Positions 1 to 8,188 of a stretch of 43,809 bases of DNA are shown one piece after another (position 1 is the first letter of the stretch; each line of letters starts with the position of its first letter). The stretch is from the NCBI GenBank assembly GCA_947589465.1, contig CANQAE010000009.1, positions 1-43,809 on the forward strand. Direction: 5' to 3'. The position numbers and the translations under genes are program-made. The notes beneath the pieces were generated by a model, which was not told the DNA's origin, did no database searches, and saw only the letters and a program-made list of their open reading frames with translations. Source of the DNA: an uncultured Clostridia bacterium (GTDB taxonomy: Bacteria; Bacillota; Clostridia; Christensenellales; Pumilibacteraceae).

Positions 1-322
1 GGAGGAGGGGGGAAAACAGGCTGTCCATTCCCGACAACATTCCCGACAGCACTATTAGGCTGTTCAGGAGCAGGAAGAAGTCGGCGACAACGTGAACTTT
101 GCCGAGCAGACGTTGATTGACTTCGCCGAAATCGTTTCCTTTGCATATCCGCCCGATCGTGCAGAACAGATAGCACAGCACAAATATGCCGAGTCCCGTC
201 AGCGGCGCGACCCAAAAAGAAATTTTTTCGCCGAAAAACGACGAGATTTCTTTTCCCGACGCGAAACCCGCGCCTATGATCGTGCCGACGATGAGCATGG
301 CGAGAGAAAAAATCTTTTTCAT
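1..322 (-). CDS. YkvI-family membrane protein, N-terminal part (cut by window edge)
   Basis: The minus strand is open from an ATG at 322 to base 1, giving 107 residues of a longer protein. It begins MKKIFSLAMLIVGTIIGAGF and continues ASGKEI. The GAGFASGKEI signature in the first membrane helix is typical of the YkvI branch (COG3949) of APC-superfamily-like transporters. Further hydrophobic helices lie near residues 38-58 and 80-98. An in-frame ATG at 343 would add seven residues; neither start has a strong ribosome binding site, and I prefer 322 because an MKK start followed directly by the helix is usual. The gene is divergent from the flippase at 430. Substrate and role are unknown. The C-terminal part lies outside the window. 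Confidence 0.75.
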   Translation of the reverse strand, partial: MKKIFSLAMLIVGTIIGAGFASGKEISSFFGEKISFWVAPLTGLGIFVLCYLFCTIGRICKGNDFGEVNQRLLGKVHVVADFFLLLNSLIVLSGMLSGMDSLFSPLL

Positions 323-369
323 AATAAACGATATTCCGCTCATCGCCGTTTTATGACGAAATTCGACGC

Positions 370-396
370 TTGTTTACGGCCGGCAAAAACTATAAT
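370..396 (+). promoter_or_regulatory. Candidate promoter for the SpoVB-like gene
   Basis: A TATAAT hexamer at 391-396 has a weak TTGTTT at 370-375 with a short 15-base spacer (GCTTGT at 368 would give 17). It lies about 34 bases before the GTG at 430 and supports translation starting there rather than at the TTG at 370, which would precede the transcript start. Confidence 0.45.
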
Positions 397-429
397 GTAA
401 TTTTCGGGAAGAAAGAACATACTATTACC

Positions 430-2007
430 GTGAAAGAGAAGTGGAAGAAATTTTCGAAAGGCGCGGGGATGCTTGCCGTTTTGGGCGTAGTCGGCAAAAT
501 AATAGGAGTGTTTTACAGACTGCCGCTCACCAACATTCTCGGCGCGGAAGGAATGGGATTGTATCAGATGATATTCCCTCTGTACGCGCTGCTTCTCGCG
601 CTTTTATGCGGCGGAGTTCCCGCGGCTATATCGAGATACGTCAGCGAACTCAATGCGCGCGGCGACGGCGCGGCGGCAAAGCAGGCAGTAAAAGCCATGG
701 CGATCACCGTCTTTTTTTTAGGCGCGGCGGCGAGCGTCGGGCTTATCGTTTTCGGCGGGAAAATTGCCGCTTTACAAGGCAACGAAAAGGCGGCTTCGGC
801 TTATGTCGCCATATCGCCCGCCGTACTGTTCGCGAGTTTGATTTCGTGCTATCGCGGATATTTTCAGGGACTTCAAAACCTCTTGCCTAGCGGGATAAGT
901 CAATTGCTCGAACAGTGTGTTAAGGCTGTCGCGGGACTTACTCTCGCCGCGCTGATGGTAGGACGCGGCGTGGAATACGGGGTACTGGGTGCGCTTAGCG
1001 GCGTTACGTTAAGCGAAGCGGCGGCTTTTGCGTACATCTTGATACGCTATTTCGTAAAGAGCAGAAAGATAGAAAAGAGAAAACCGACGCTTGCGTTCGA
1101 AGCGGCGGCGGAAGTCGAACTGCCGAAAAGCGACTTTAAGCCGACTGTATTACATTCGCTCAAAAAAATTTACTCGGTAGCGTTGCCCGTCACCCTCGGT
1201 TCGCTCGTAATACCGCTTACTCAGGCGGCGGACAGTTTCATAGTCATAAATTTGCTTGTGAAAAACGGCTATGATACCGCGCTAGCCACTTCGCTATACG
1301 GACTGTTCAACGGACCGGTCGGCTCGCTCGTAAGTATGCCCACCGTTATTACCGTCGCTTTGTCCGCGTCGTTACTTCCGAAAGTCGCCTATTGTTTAAG
1401 CAAGGGAATATCGCCGCAAGAGGGGATAGACAAGGCGATGAGCGCCTTTTTCATTCTGCTTATTCCTTGTGCCGCCGTGCTTATAATAGCACCCATGCCC
1501 ATATTAAGCATACTTTATACGCACGGGCTTTCGGCAGAAGAACTGCATATTGCCGCGGGGCTACTGCGTATAGAGGGAGCGAACGTGATCTTTATCGGGC
1601 TCATTCAACTTTCGACTGCCTCACTCACGGGCGCGGGCAAAGCCAAGACGCCTGTATTTAATCTTATGGCGGGCGCGGTCATAAAGGTGGCGACGACTGT
1701 GACGCTACTGCCCGTAATAGGCATATATGGCGCGGCGATAGGCAACGCGGCGTGCTATATAACGGCGGCTTTACTTGACCTTATCTTTGCCGAAAGGCAT
1801 TTCGCTCACAACATAGGTCACAAAAGTTTGGCGAAGATCATCGTATGCGCGCTTTGTTTCGCGGCGACGTTCTGCGTTTACTTCGGCTTGAAACTGTTCA
1901 TGAGCGACATTTCGGCGCTGTTTGCGGCGACATTCATATCTTCGGCGGTATATTTACTGCTCCTCATAAAAACAAAATCTATTTTATTGCGTAAAATGCT
2001 GTCGTAA
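430..2007 (+). CDS. SpoVB-like polysaccharide/lipid II flippase family protein
   Basis: This is a 525-residue polytopic membrane protein of the MOP superfamily (MATE/MviN-like, polysaccharide biosynthesis protein; SpoVB/YabM group). The N-terminus, VKEKWKKFSKGAGMLAVLGV followed by GKIIGVFYRLPLTNILG, matches the SpoVB opening, and hydrophobic helices run along the whole length (12-14 expected). Relatives move undecaprenyl-linked sugar precursors across the membrane; SpoVB is needed for spore cortex formation in Bacillus. The start was set at GTG 430 because the family N-terminus begins there and a -10 element lies at 391-396. Flippase function is inferred from family. A role in vegetative wall or polymer export instead of sporulation cannot be excluded. 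Confidence 0.82.
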   Translation: MKEKWKKFSKGAGMLAVLGVVGKIIGVFYRLPLTNILGAEGMGLYQMIFPLYALLLALLCGGVPAAISRYVSELNARGDGAAAKQAVKAMAITVFFLGAAASVGLIVFGGKIAALQGNEKAASAYVAISPAVLFASLISCYRGYFQGLQNLLPSGISQLLEQCVKAVAGLTLAALMVGRGVEYGVLGALSGVTLSEAAAFAYILIRYFVKSRKIEKRKPTLAFEAAAEVELPKSDFKPTVLHSLKKIYSVALPVTLGSLVIPLTQAADSFIVINLLVKNGYDTALATSLYGLFNGPVGSLVSMPTVITVALSASLLPKVAYCLSKGISPQEGIDKAMSAFFILLIPCAAVLIIAPMPILSILYTHGLSAEELHIAAGLLRIEGANVIFIGLIQLSTASLTGAGKAKTPVFNLMAGAVIKVATTVTLLPVIGIYGAAIGNAACYITAALLDLIFAERHFAHNIGHKSLAKIIVCALCFAATFCVYFGLKLFMSDISALFAATFISSAVYLLLLIKTKSILLRKMLS

Positions 2008-2010
2008 AAG

Positions 2011-2039
2011 TTGATTTTAAAATTCGATTGTAGTATAAT
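2011..2039 (+). promoter_or_regulatory. Sigma-A-type promoter of serS
   Basis: TTGATT at 2011-2016 and TATAAT at 2034-2039 are separated by 17 bases. The start of transcription would fall near 2046, leaving a leader of about 23 bases before the serS ATG. That is too short for a T-box, so serS is not controlled by one here. Confidence 0.8.
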
Positions 2040-2068
2040 TGTGACATCTGTTAGTAGAGGTGTTTTAT

Positions 2069-3328
2069 ATGCTTGACGTAAGGTATATTGCGGAACACGC
2101 GGAAGAAGTTAAGGAAGCCATGTCGCATCGCAGCGGCGTATATGACGTTGACAAGGTCGTCGATCTCTATTCGAAGCGAAAGAAACTTTTGGCGGAAACC
2201 GAACAGCGTAAGGCTTTGCGCAACAAAGTCAGCGAGCAGATCGCCGTCATCAAGAAGAACAAGGGCAATGCGGACGACTTAATCGCCGAAATGAAAGAAC
2301 TCGGCGAGGAGATCAAAAAGTTCGACGACGAACTCGCTCTCGTAGAGCCCGCTTTGAAAGAGGCGGTCATGTCGATACCCAATATTCCGCATCCGTCCGT
2401 ACCCATAGGCAAGGACGACGGGGACAATGTCGAAGTGCGCAGGTACGGCGATCCGCGCAAAGCCGATTTCGAACTTAAACCGCATTGGGATATAGGCGCC
2501 GCCCTTAATATCCTCGACCCGCAGACTGCGGCGAAGATTTCGGGGACGAGATTTACCGTATACAGGGGGCTCGGCGCAAGGCTCGAACGCGCCATTGCCA
2601 ACTTTATGCTCGACACCCATACCGCGAACGGCTACACGGAGATACTGCCGCCGTTTATGGTCAACAGGGACAGTATGTATGGCACGGGACAATTGCCGAA
2701 GTTCGAGGAGGACGCTTTTTGCGTAAAGAACAACGGTTATTTTTTGGTCCCGACCGCCGAAGTTCCGGTCACCAATATGCATAGGGGCGAAGTCCTCGAC
2801 GAAAAGGACCTGCCCATAAAATATTGCGCTTATACCGCTTGTTTCCGAGCCGAAGCGGGCAGCGCGGGCAGAGATACGAGAGGGCTCATTCGTCAGCATC
2901 AATTCAACAAGATCGAACTTGTCAAGTTCGCGCATCCGTCGTCGAGCATGGACGAACTCGAATCGCTTACTCGCGACGCAGAATCTATCTTGCAAAAGAT
3001 AGGACTGCCGTATCGCGTGGTTTGTCTGTGTACGGGAGATACCGGATTTTCGTCGGGAAAAACTTACGATATCGAGGTGTGGATGCCGAGTTACGGGCGT
3101 TACGTCGAGATTTCGTCATGTTCCAATTTCTTCGACTATCAGGCTCGTCGCATGAACATTAAATTCAAGGGCGCGAACGGCAACGAATTCGTTCATACGC
3201 TTAACGGAAGCGGGCTTGCCGTGGGCAGGACGACTGCGGCTATTTTGGAGAACTTCCAAAACAAGGACGGCTCGGTAAGCGTGCCGCAAGTCTTGATACC
3301 TTATATGGGGACGGATATTATTAAATAA
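2069..3328 (+). CDS. serS: Serine--tRNA ligase
   Basis: This 419-residue class II aminoacyl-tRNA synthetase charges tRNA-Ser (and tRNA-Sec where present) with serine in the cytoplasm. The N-terminal third is the coiled-coil tRNA-binding arm, rich in Lys and Glu. The catalytic core carries motif 2 ([20 protein letters not shown]) and motif 3 ([17 protein letters not shown]). The start is ATG 2069, preceded by AGAGG at 2056-2060; the in-frame GTG at 2060 would overlap that binding site. The length is normal for the family. The stop codon shares one base with the next gene, so the two are probably co-transcribed. Confidence 0.97.
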   Translation: MLDVRYIAEHAEEVKEAMSHRSGVYDVDKVVDLYSKRKKLLAETEQRKALRNKVSEQIAVIKKNKGNADDLIAEMKELGEEIKKFDDELALVEPALKEAVMSIPNIPHPSVPIGKDDGDNVEVRRYGDPRKADFELKPHWDIGAALNILDPQTAAKISGTRFTVYRGLGARLERAIANFMLDTHTANGYTEILPPFMVNRDSMYGTGQLPKFEEDAFCVKNNGYFLVPTAEVPVTNMHRGEVLDEKDLPIKYCAYTACFRAEAGSAGRDTRGLIRQHQFNKIELVKFAHPSSSMDELESLTRDAESILQKIGLPYRVVCLCTGDTGFSSGKTYDIEVWMPSYGRYVEISSCSNFFDYQARRMNIKFKGANGNEFVHTLNGSGLAVGRTTAAILENFQNKDGSVSVPQVLIPYMGTDIIK

Positions 3329-4716
3329 TGATTATCGGGACGATTTTGAGAGGAATAAAAGCGGCGATCGACGCGGTGGCAAAATTCATCGCATGGCTTT
3401 TGCTTGCGTTCGGGCTGTGGGTGCCTTTGCTTTACAGCCTTATATTCGTGATCGTAGTTGTCGCGTTCACCGATGTTCCGCTCGCAAACACGGGTACTTT
3501 GTACTTTTTCGGGCTGTTTATTTCTTTCGTCGGCGCGCTGTGGTTTTGCATGGCGTGGAGCGCGCATAAGTCCAAACAGCGCAAACAGAAGAAAGAAAAG
3601 GGATACAATGTTTCCGAAGTGAAAAAGAAAAGGCAGGAGAAGCGCGTCGAACCCGAAACTCCGCCCACTATAATAAATGAACATAACGATATAGACGCGC
3701 CGAAAAGCGACAGGAACAATCAGTCGCCGGTGGTAACGAAAAACGACCGCAATGGCGACGCGCCGCAACAGGCGAGCGTACAGCCGCAACCTCAACCGCA
3801 ACCTCAGCCGGACAACGAGAGAGTGGAAACGCCGACTTACAACGACCAACCGCAGAACGACTACGGGAACGAGCCGAGGAGAAATTCTGCTCCGCAGTGG
3901 AACGGGTACAACGACCAACCGCCGCAGAACGACTACGGGAGCGAGCCGAGGAGAAATTCTGCTCCGCAGTGGAACGGGTATAACGACCAACCGCCGCAAA
4001 ACGACTTCGGGAACGAACCGAGGAGAGGATCGACCCCGCAGTGGAACGGGTATAGCGACCAACCGCCGCAGAACGACTACGGGAACGAGCCGAGGAGAAA
4101 TTCTGCTCCGCAATGGAACGGTTATAACGACCAACCGCCGCAAAACGACTTCGGGAACGAACCGAGGAGAGGATCGACCCCGCAGTGGAACGGGTATAAT
4201 GACCAACCGCCGCAGAACGATTTCGGGAACGAGCCGAGGAGAGGATCGACTCCGCAGTGGAACGGTTATAACGACCAACCGCCGCAGAACGACTACGGGA
4301 ACGAGCCGAGGAGAGGTTCGACCCCGCAATGGAACGGGTATAACGACCAACCGCAGAACGATTTCGGGAGCGAGCCGAGGAGAAATTCTGCTCCGCAATG
4401 GAATGGGTATAACGACCAACCGCAGAACGATTTCGGGAGCGAGCCGAGGAGAAATTCTGCTCCGCAATGGAACGGGTATAACGACCAACCGCAGAACGAT
4501 TTCGGGAGCGAGCCGAGGAGAAATTCGCCGAATAACGGCGCATATAATAACGATGCGGACAGGCGATTTGTGCGCGACAATGTTTTGAACGAGCAACCGA
4601 AGATCTTCCGTTTGCGCGAGGATCCCGAAATGCTCGTATACGAATACAGCGACAGGCTCGATTACTACAAACGCACTGCGAATGGGAATATCTTTGTAAA
4701 GACAAAATTGAAATAA
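3328..4716 (+). CDS. Membrane protein with a long tandem-repeat cytoplasmic or surface tail
   Basis: This is a 462-residue protein of unrecognised family. Residues 10-45 and 62-80 form two hydrophobic helices. A Lys-rich stretch (KSKQRKQKKEKG) follows, then a low-complexity linker with PQPQPQPQP. Residues 171-400 are ten tandem units of 23-24 residues, the last truncated, with consensus YNDQPPQNDYGNEPRRNSAP plus QWNG. The C-terminal 60 residues are non-repetitive and charged and end in FVKTKLK. The ATG overlaps the serS stop by one base, and no good ribosome binding site is visible, so expression may depend on coupling to serS. By the positive-inside rule the Lys/Arg-rich tail is probably cytoplasmic. 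Function is unknown. Confidence 0.8.
   Translation: MIIGTILRGIKAAIDAVAKFIAWLLLAFGLWVPLLYSLIFVIVVVAFTDVPLANTGTLYFFGLFISFVGALWFCMAWSAHKSKQRKQKKEKGYNVSEVKKKRQEKRVEPETPPTIINEHNDIDAPKSDRNNQSPVVTKNDRNGDAPQQASVQPQPQPQPQPDNERVETPTYNDQPQNDYGNEPRRNSAPQWNGYNDQPPQNDYGSEPRRNSAPQWNGYNDQPPQNDFGNEPRRGSTPQWNGYSDQPPQNDYGNEPRRNSAPQWNGYNDQPPQNDFGNEPRRGSTPQWNGYNDQPPQNDFGNEPRRGSTPQWNGYNDQPPQNDYGNEPRRGSTPQWNGYNDQPQNDFGSEPRRNSAPQWNGYNDQPQNDFGSEPRRNSAPQWNGYNDQPQNDFGSEPRRNSPNNGAYNNDADRRFVRDNVLNEQPKIFRLREDPEMLVYEYSDRLDYYKRTANGNIFVKTKLK
3838..4527 (+). repeat. In-frame 69/72-base tandem repeat array (about 9.6 units)
   Basis: Units of 72 bases, or 69 when one proline codon is missing, encode (Y)NDQP(P)QND[YF]G[NS]EPRR[NG]S[AT]PQWNG. 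Two variants alternate: an NSAP type and a GSTP type. The last complete units (8 and 9) are almost identical 69-base copies, which suggests recent expansion by unequal recombination or slippage. Because the units contain almost no stops, spurious long frames are open on both strands here. Confidence 0.95.
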
Positions 4717-4771
4717 TAGTTTGCCGCGATAATTTTCTCGCGGCTCATTGATAGAATTAATAGTTCGTATC

Positions 4772-4814
4772 AAAAAAACATAGCGGCTTTCACAACCGAA
4801 TAGTTGTGAAAGCC
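4772..4814 (-). terminator. Intrinsic terminator of lysR
   Basis: A perfect 12-bp stem (GGCTTTCACAAC at 4785-4796, GTTGTGAAAGCC at 4803-4814) has a 6-base loop. On the minus strand it is followed within 6 bases by a run of seven T (complement of A at 4772-4778). It lies 58 bases beyond the lysR stop. The core contains the same CACAAC-N6-GTTGTG palindrome found upstream of lysR. Confidence 0.75.
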
Positions 4815-4871
4815 ACAGTTATAAACAGCCTAAAAAATGTAAATAAACGCTTTTGCTTGCAAAAAGCCACT

Positions 4872-5807
4872 TTACAATGTTACGTTGACTTTGTTGTGCC
4901 AAACCTGTACCGCGATGTCTATGAATTCGCGCACGGCTTTACTCAAATACCTGCCCTGAGCGTAACTTACAGCCAGCGTGGCGAGGGTATCTTCGCTCGT
5001 TATGGGGAAGAAATCAACTTGCGGAAACGACGCGTCGTGCAAAAACATTTCGGGATAGACGGTGATGCCCATACCTTTAAGAGCGAGGGCAAAGGCGGTT
5101 TCGGTATTTTCGGTTTCGAGAATGACGTTGGGGTTTATCTTGTTTTTTGCGAAGAAGTTATCGACCAAAGTTCTTATGCGGTTCCCCTTGGTAAGGAGAA
5201 GAAAGGGGCAATCTTTGAAGGCGGCGATGTCCACCGAACTCGAAAATTTGCCGCGCATAAAGTCGGTCTGCTCTCCGAAAAGTTCGTTCATAAACTTGCG
5301 ATGCACGACGAGCAAAAGCCTGTCCGTCACGAGTTTTATGCTCTCGATACCGTCCTGCACCCTCGGCGTAAAACTCAGCACAACGTCTATTTCGCCGTGT
5401 CGGAGTTTGCTTTCGAGGGTTTCGGTGTTGCCTTCGACGAGGTTGACTTCGAAAAGCGGATATTTCGCCTGAAAGGAAGGCAAAATGTCGGGAAGAAGCA
5501 CTCGTCCGCGCGTGTGCGAAACGCCGATCTTGATTATGCCGCGCTTGTTTTGTTTTATGTCGTCGATTTCGAGAAGCATTTGACTATGAAGATCCAAAAT
5601 GCTTCGGGCGCGTTTGAGAAGGCTCGACCCCGCGTAGGTGAGTGAAAGGGCGGGCGTTCGCGAAAAAAGTTTTACGCCCAATTCGTTTTCGAGTTTTATT
5701 ATTTGGTTGGACAGCGATTGTTGCGAAATATACAATCGTTCCGCCGCCTTCGTTATGTTAAGTTCTTCGGCGACGGCGACGAAATATTCGAGATTCGAAA
5801 AGTTCAT
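4872..5807 (-). CDS. LysR-family transcriptional regulator, divergent from the kor-suc operon
   Basis: This 311-residue protein has the classic LysR layout. An N-terminal winged helix-turn-helix (MNFSNLEYFVAVAEELNITK, then AAERLYISQQSLSNQIIKLE) is followed by a linker helix and a two-lobed periplasmic-binding-like effector domain (about residues 90-300). The start is ATG 5807, with GAGG seven to ten bases upstream and a good promoter at 5826-5854; longer in-frame starts would precede the transcript. LysR regulators usually control the divergent neighbour and themselves, so the likely target is the korD-sucD-exporter operon starting at 6044. A 2-oxoacid or dicarboxylate effector is inferred from context only. 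Confidence 0.93.
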   Translation of the reverse strand: MNFSNLEYFVAVAEELNITKAAERLYISQQSLSNQIIKLENELGVKLFSRTPALSLTYAGSSLLKRARSILDLHSQMLLEIDDIKQNKRGIIKIGVSHTRGRVLLPDILPSFQAKYPLFEVNLVEGNTETLESKLRHGEIDVVLSFTPRVQDGIESIKLVTDRLLLVVHRKFMNELFGEQTDFMRGKFSSSVDIAAFKDCPFLLLTKGNRIRTLVDNFFAKNKINPNVILETENTETAFALALKGMGITVYPEMFLHDASFPQVDFFPITSEDTLATLAVSYAQGRYLSKAVREFIDIAVQVWHNKVNVTL

Positions 5808-5825
5808 AAATGCCTCACTGCGAAT

Positions 5826-5854
5826 ATTATACCCCAAAAAAACTTCAAATGCAA
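5826..5854 (-). promoter_or_regulatory. Promoter of lysR
   Basis: On the minus strand TTGCAT (complement of 5849-5854) and TATAAT (complement of 5826-5831) are 17 bases apart. The transcript would start near 5819, leaving a leader of about 12 bases that just holds the GAGG ribosome binding site. Confidence 0.78.
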
Positions 5855-5907
5855 CAAAATGCACAGAGTAAATCGGCTAAACCTTTTAATTGTTTCAAAA
5901 CAAAACG

Positions 5908-5927
5908 CCACAACTTTTCAGTTGTGG
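5908..5927. promoter_or_regulatory. Candidate LysR operator palindrome
   Basis: A perfect inverted repeat, CCACAAC-TTTTCA-GTTGTGG, lies in the 236-base divergent region between lysR and korD. No gene reads into it from either side, so a terminator role is unlikely. It contains the same CACAAC-N6-GTTGTG core as the hairpin beyond the lysR stop. A centre about 85-90 bases before the likely kor transcription start fits an upstream activator site. Binding by this LysR is inference. Confidence 0.5.
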
Positions 5928-6043
5928 TATTTTAACCATAAAAGTGTATTCCTTTGCTATAAAAATAATGTACTTTTGGATTTTGTTGTGTTAGAATATT
6001 ATTCGGGTTCGGTTTCGAACTTAATTTTACAGGAGTTTTTTAT

Positions 6044-6244
6044 ATGTCAAAAAGGTTGATTGTAAATCCCGCTTGGTGCAAAGGCTGCGGAATATGCGCA
6101 GAATTTTGCCCCAAAAAGGTTTTGATGATTGTCAAGGAAAAAGTCACCGTGGCAAATCCCGACGACTGCATTAAGTGCGGCATGTGCGAAATGCGTTGTC
6201 CCGATTACGCAATCTATTTGGAGGAGGCGCACGATGAAGAATAG
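6044..6244 (+). CDS. korD: 2-oxoglutarate:ferredoxin oxidoreductase, delta (ferredoxin-like) subunit
   Basis: This 66-residue protein carries two [4Fe-4S] binding motifs of the CxxCxxCxxxCP type: C12, C15, C18, C22 and C42, C45, C48, C52. Such small dicluster subunits pass electrons from the thiamine-diphosphate centre of 2-oxoacid oxidoreductases to ferredoxin. An AGGAG ribosome binding site sits eight bases before the ATG. Its last 11 bases overlap korA, so translation is coupled. It opens the operon opposite lysR. As an isolated sequence it could serve any 2-oxoacid oxidoreductase; the sucCD genes downstream favour 2-oxoglutarate. Confidence 0.85.
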   Translation: MSKRLIVNPAWCKGCGICAEFCPKKVLMIVKEKVTVANPDDCIKCGMCEMRCPDYAIYLEEAHDEE

Positions 6245-7364
6245 GGTTTTGATGCAAGGCAACGAAGCCGTGGTGGAAGGCGCAATAAAAGCCGGCATGA
6301 GGTTTTTTGCGGGTTATCCCATTACTCCGTCTACCGAGATCGCCGAGCAATCGGCTGTAAGACTTCCGCAGGTCGGCGGGCATTTTATACAGATGGAGGA
6401 CGAAATAGGCAGTATGGCTGCTGTTATCGGCGCGTCCGCCGTCGGCACGAAGTCAATGACCGCGACGAGTGGTCCGGGATTTTCGCTCAAACAGGAGAAT
6501 ATAGGTTACGCTTGTATGACCGAAATTCCGTGTGTCATAGTTGACGTACAGCGTTCGGGACCTTCGACGGGATTGCCAACTTCGCCTTCGCAGGGCGACG
6601 TTATGCAAGCAAGGTGGGGCACGCACGGCGACCACTCCATAATAGCGATTTCGCCGTCGTCGGTAGAAGAATGTTATCATCTTGCCATAAGGTGCTTTAA
6701 TCTCGCCGAAAAATACCGCACGCCCGTCATATTTTTGATGGATGAGATAGTCGGTCATTTGCGCGAGGGAATAGAGATCGACGACGACGAGAACATAGAG
6801 ATCGTGGAACGCAAACTCAAACAGCGTCCCGACACGTTGCATTTGCCGTATCACGTTTGCGAGGGCGACGACGTGCCGAGATTCCACCTTACGGGCTATG
6901 ATATAAGATACAATATCACCGGACTTTCGCACGGACCCGACGGATTCCCGACCAACAACAACGAGGTGGCGGGCAAACTCGTTACTCGTCTTATGCAGAA
7001 AATAGAACACAATGTCGACGATATAGTTCAGGTCGAAGAAAAGTATTGCGACGACGCCGACACGATAATCGTTTGCTACGGCGGCACGACGCGATGCGTT
7101 ATGTCGGCGGTAGAGCAACTCAGGGCAAAGGGACGCAAAGTAGGTTACTTCCGTCCCATAACGGTATGGCCGTTCCCCGAAAAGCAACTCGCCGCTTTGA
7201 GCAAGAAGGTCAAGAATATAATAGTTGCAGAACACAACTACGGACAGATCTTGCTCGAAGTTCAGCGTATCGTCAAGAATTGCAAAATAGGTTTCGTCGG
7301 CAAGGTGGACGGCACCGTAATTATGCCCGATGAAATTATCAAAGCGGTAGAGGAGGTAAAATAA
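6234..7364 (+). CDS. korA: 2-oxoglutarate:ferredoxin oxidoreductase, alpha subunit
   Basis: This 376-residue subunit carries the pyrimidine-binding half of the thiamine diphosphate site and the transketolase-C-like domain. Family signatures include GYPITPSTEIAE near residue 24 and QRSGPSTGLPT near residue 105. The start is ATG 6234, with GAGGAGG at 6221-6227; this gives the normal N-terminus MKNRVLMQGNEAVVEGAIKA. With korB, korC and korD it would oxidise a 2-oxoacid plus CoA to acyl-CoA and CO2, reducing ferredoxin. The reaction is reversible in organisms with low-potential ferredoxin. Branched-chain 2-oxoacid (Vor) specificity is the main alternative and cannot be excluded from motifs alone. 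Confidence 0.9.
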   Translation: MKNRVLMQGNEAVVEGAIKAGMRFFAGYPITPSTEIAEQSAVRLPQVGGHFIQMEDEIGSMAAVIGASAVGTKSMTATSGPGFSLKQENIGYACMTEIPCVIVDVQRSGPSTGLPTSPSQGDVMQARWGTHGDHSIIAISPSSVEECYHLAIRCFNLAEKYRTPVIFLMDEIVGHLREGIEIDDDENIEIVERKLKQRPDTLHLPYHVCEGDDVPRFHLTGYDIRYNITGLSHGPDGFPTNNNEVAGKLVTRLMQKIEHNVDDIVQVEEKYCDDADTIIVCYGGTTRCVMSAVEQLRAKGRKVGYFRPITVWPFPEKQLAALSKKVKNIIVAEHNYGQILLEVQRIVKNCKIGFVGKVDGTVIMPDEIIKAVEEVK

Positions 7365-8188
7365 TGGCTAGCGAACTTATTACCAAATATATGCGCGAGG
7401 AGCATTTGCCGCATATATGGTGTCCCGGTTGCGGACACGGCATTTTGATGCGCGACGTGGCTCAGGCTATCAAAAATCTCGGTATCGATCAGGAAAAAGT
7501 TTGCCTTGTGTCGGGCATAGGATGCGCGTCCCGTGCCGCGGGATATATGGACTTCCAGACGATGCATACGACGCACGGCAGAGCGATCGCGTTCGCTACC
7601 GGTGTAAAGATGGCTCGTCCCGATCTCGAAGTCATAGTAATAGCGGGCGACGGCGACGTTGCGGCGATAGGCGGCAATCACCTCATTCATGCCGCAAGAC
7701 GAAATATAGGCATTACCGTAATAGTGTTCAACAACGACATTTACGGAATGACGGGCGGACAATATTCGCCGACCACGCCCACGGGCGAATTCGGCACGAC
7801 CGCTCCTTACGGCAACATAGACAGACCTTTCGACATAGCCGTTTTGGCTGCCGCGGCGGGCGCGTCGTACGTTGCGAAGGGTACGGCATATCATGCGCCG
7901 CAGACGATCAAACTTATTGAAAACGGAATCAAGCACAAGGGATTCTCGCTTATCGACTGCGCCGGCATTTGCGCTACATATTACGGCCGCAAGAACAAGA
8001 AAGGTAGCGCGGTGGATATGATGAAGTTCCAGCGCGACAACACCATAACCGTCGAGCAAGCAAAGACTTTGCCGCGCGAACAACGCGAGGGCAAATTCAT
8101 TCTCGGCAAACTCGTGGAAAACGATTTCCCCGAATTTTCCGATGAGTATCAAAGGATCATCGACAGTTTGAAGGAGAAAAAACAATGA
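7364..8188 (+). CDS. korB: 2-oxoglutarate:ferredoxin oxidoreductase, beta subunit (ThDP-binding)
   Basis: This 274-residue subunit holds the thiamine-diphosphate/Mg motif: GDGD at residues 95-98, then NNDIYGMTGGQ at 123-133. Cysteines C20 and C23 in WCPGCGHG, C54, and C199 or C203 are positioned to bind the [4Fe-4S] cluster typical of KorB. The ATG overlaps the korA stop by one base and follows AGAGGAGG. The protein is complete and of the usual length. It pairs with KorA to form the active site and with KorD for electron exit to ferredoxin. Confidence 0.93.
   Translation: MASELITKYMREEHLPHIWCPGCGHGILMRDVAQAIKNLGIDQEKVCLVSGIGCASRAAGYMDFQTMHTTHGRAIAFATGVKMARPDLEVIVIAGDGDVAAIGGNHLIHAARRNIGITVIVFNNDIYGMTGGQYSPTTPTGEFGTTAPYGNIDRPFDIAVLAAAAGASYVAKGTAYHAPQTIKLIENGIKHKGFSLIDCAGICATYYGRKNKKGSAVDMMKFQRDNTITVEQAKTLPREQREGKFILGKLVENDFPEFSDEYQRIIDSLKEKKQ

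Noticed and set aside
92..400. Plus-strand 102-codon frame at the window start.
   Set aside because: The minus strand here encodes a clear YkvI-family N-terminus, and the plus frame is Arg-rich with no start context.
2040..2068. T-box riboswitch before serS or leuS.
   Set aside because: The leaders after the predicted promoters are only about 20 bases long, far too short.
3838..4527. Regular repeats suggesting a CRISPR array.
   Set aside because: Units of 69/72 bases are in frame and continuous with no unique spacers, so this is a protein repeat.
3301..4773. Long open frames on the minus strand and in a second plus frame across the repeat protein.
   Set aside because: They arise because the repeat unit lacks stops in several frames. 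They have no start context and give Arg/Val- or Arg/Thr-rich nonsense, whereas the 3328 frame has membrane helices and a structured tail.
5908..5927. Reading the CCACAAC palindrome as an intrinsic terminator.
   Set aside because: No gene transcribes toward it from either side, and the lysR and korD transcripts both start away from it, so an operator is more likely.
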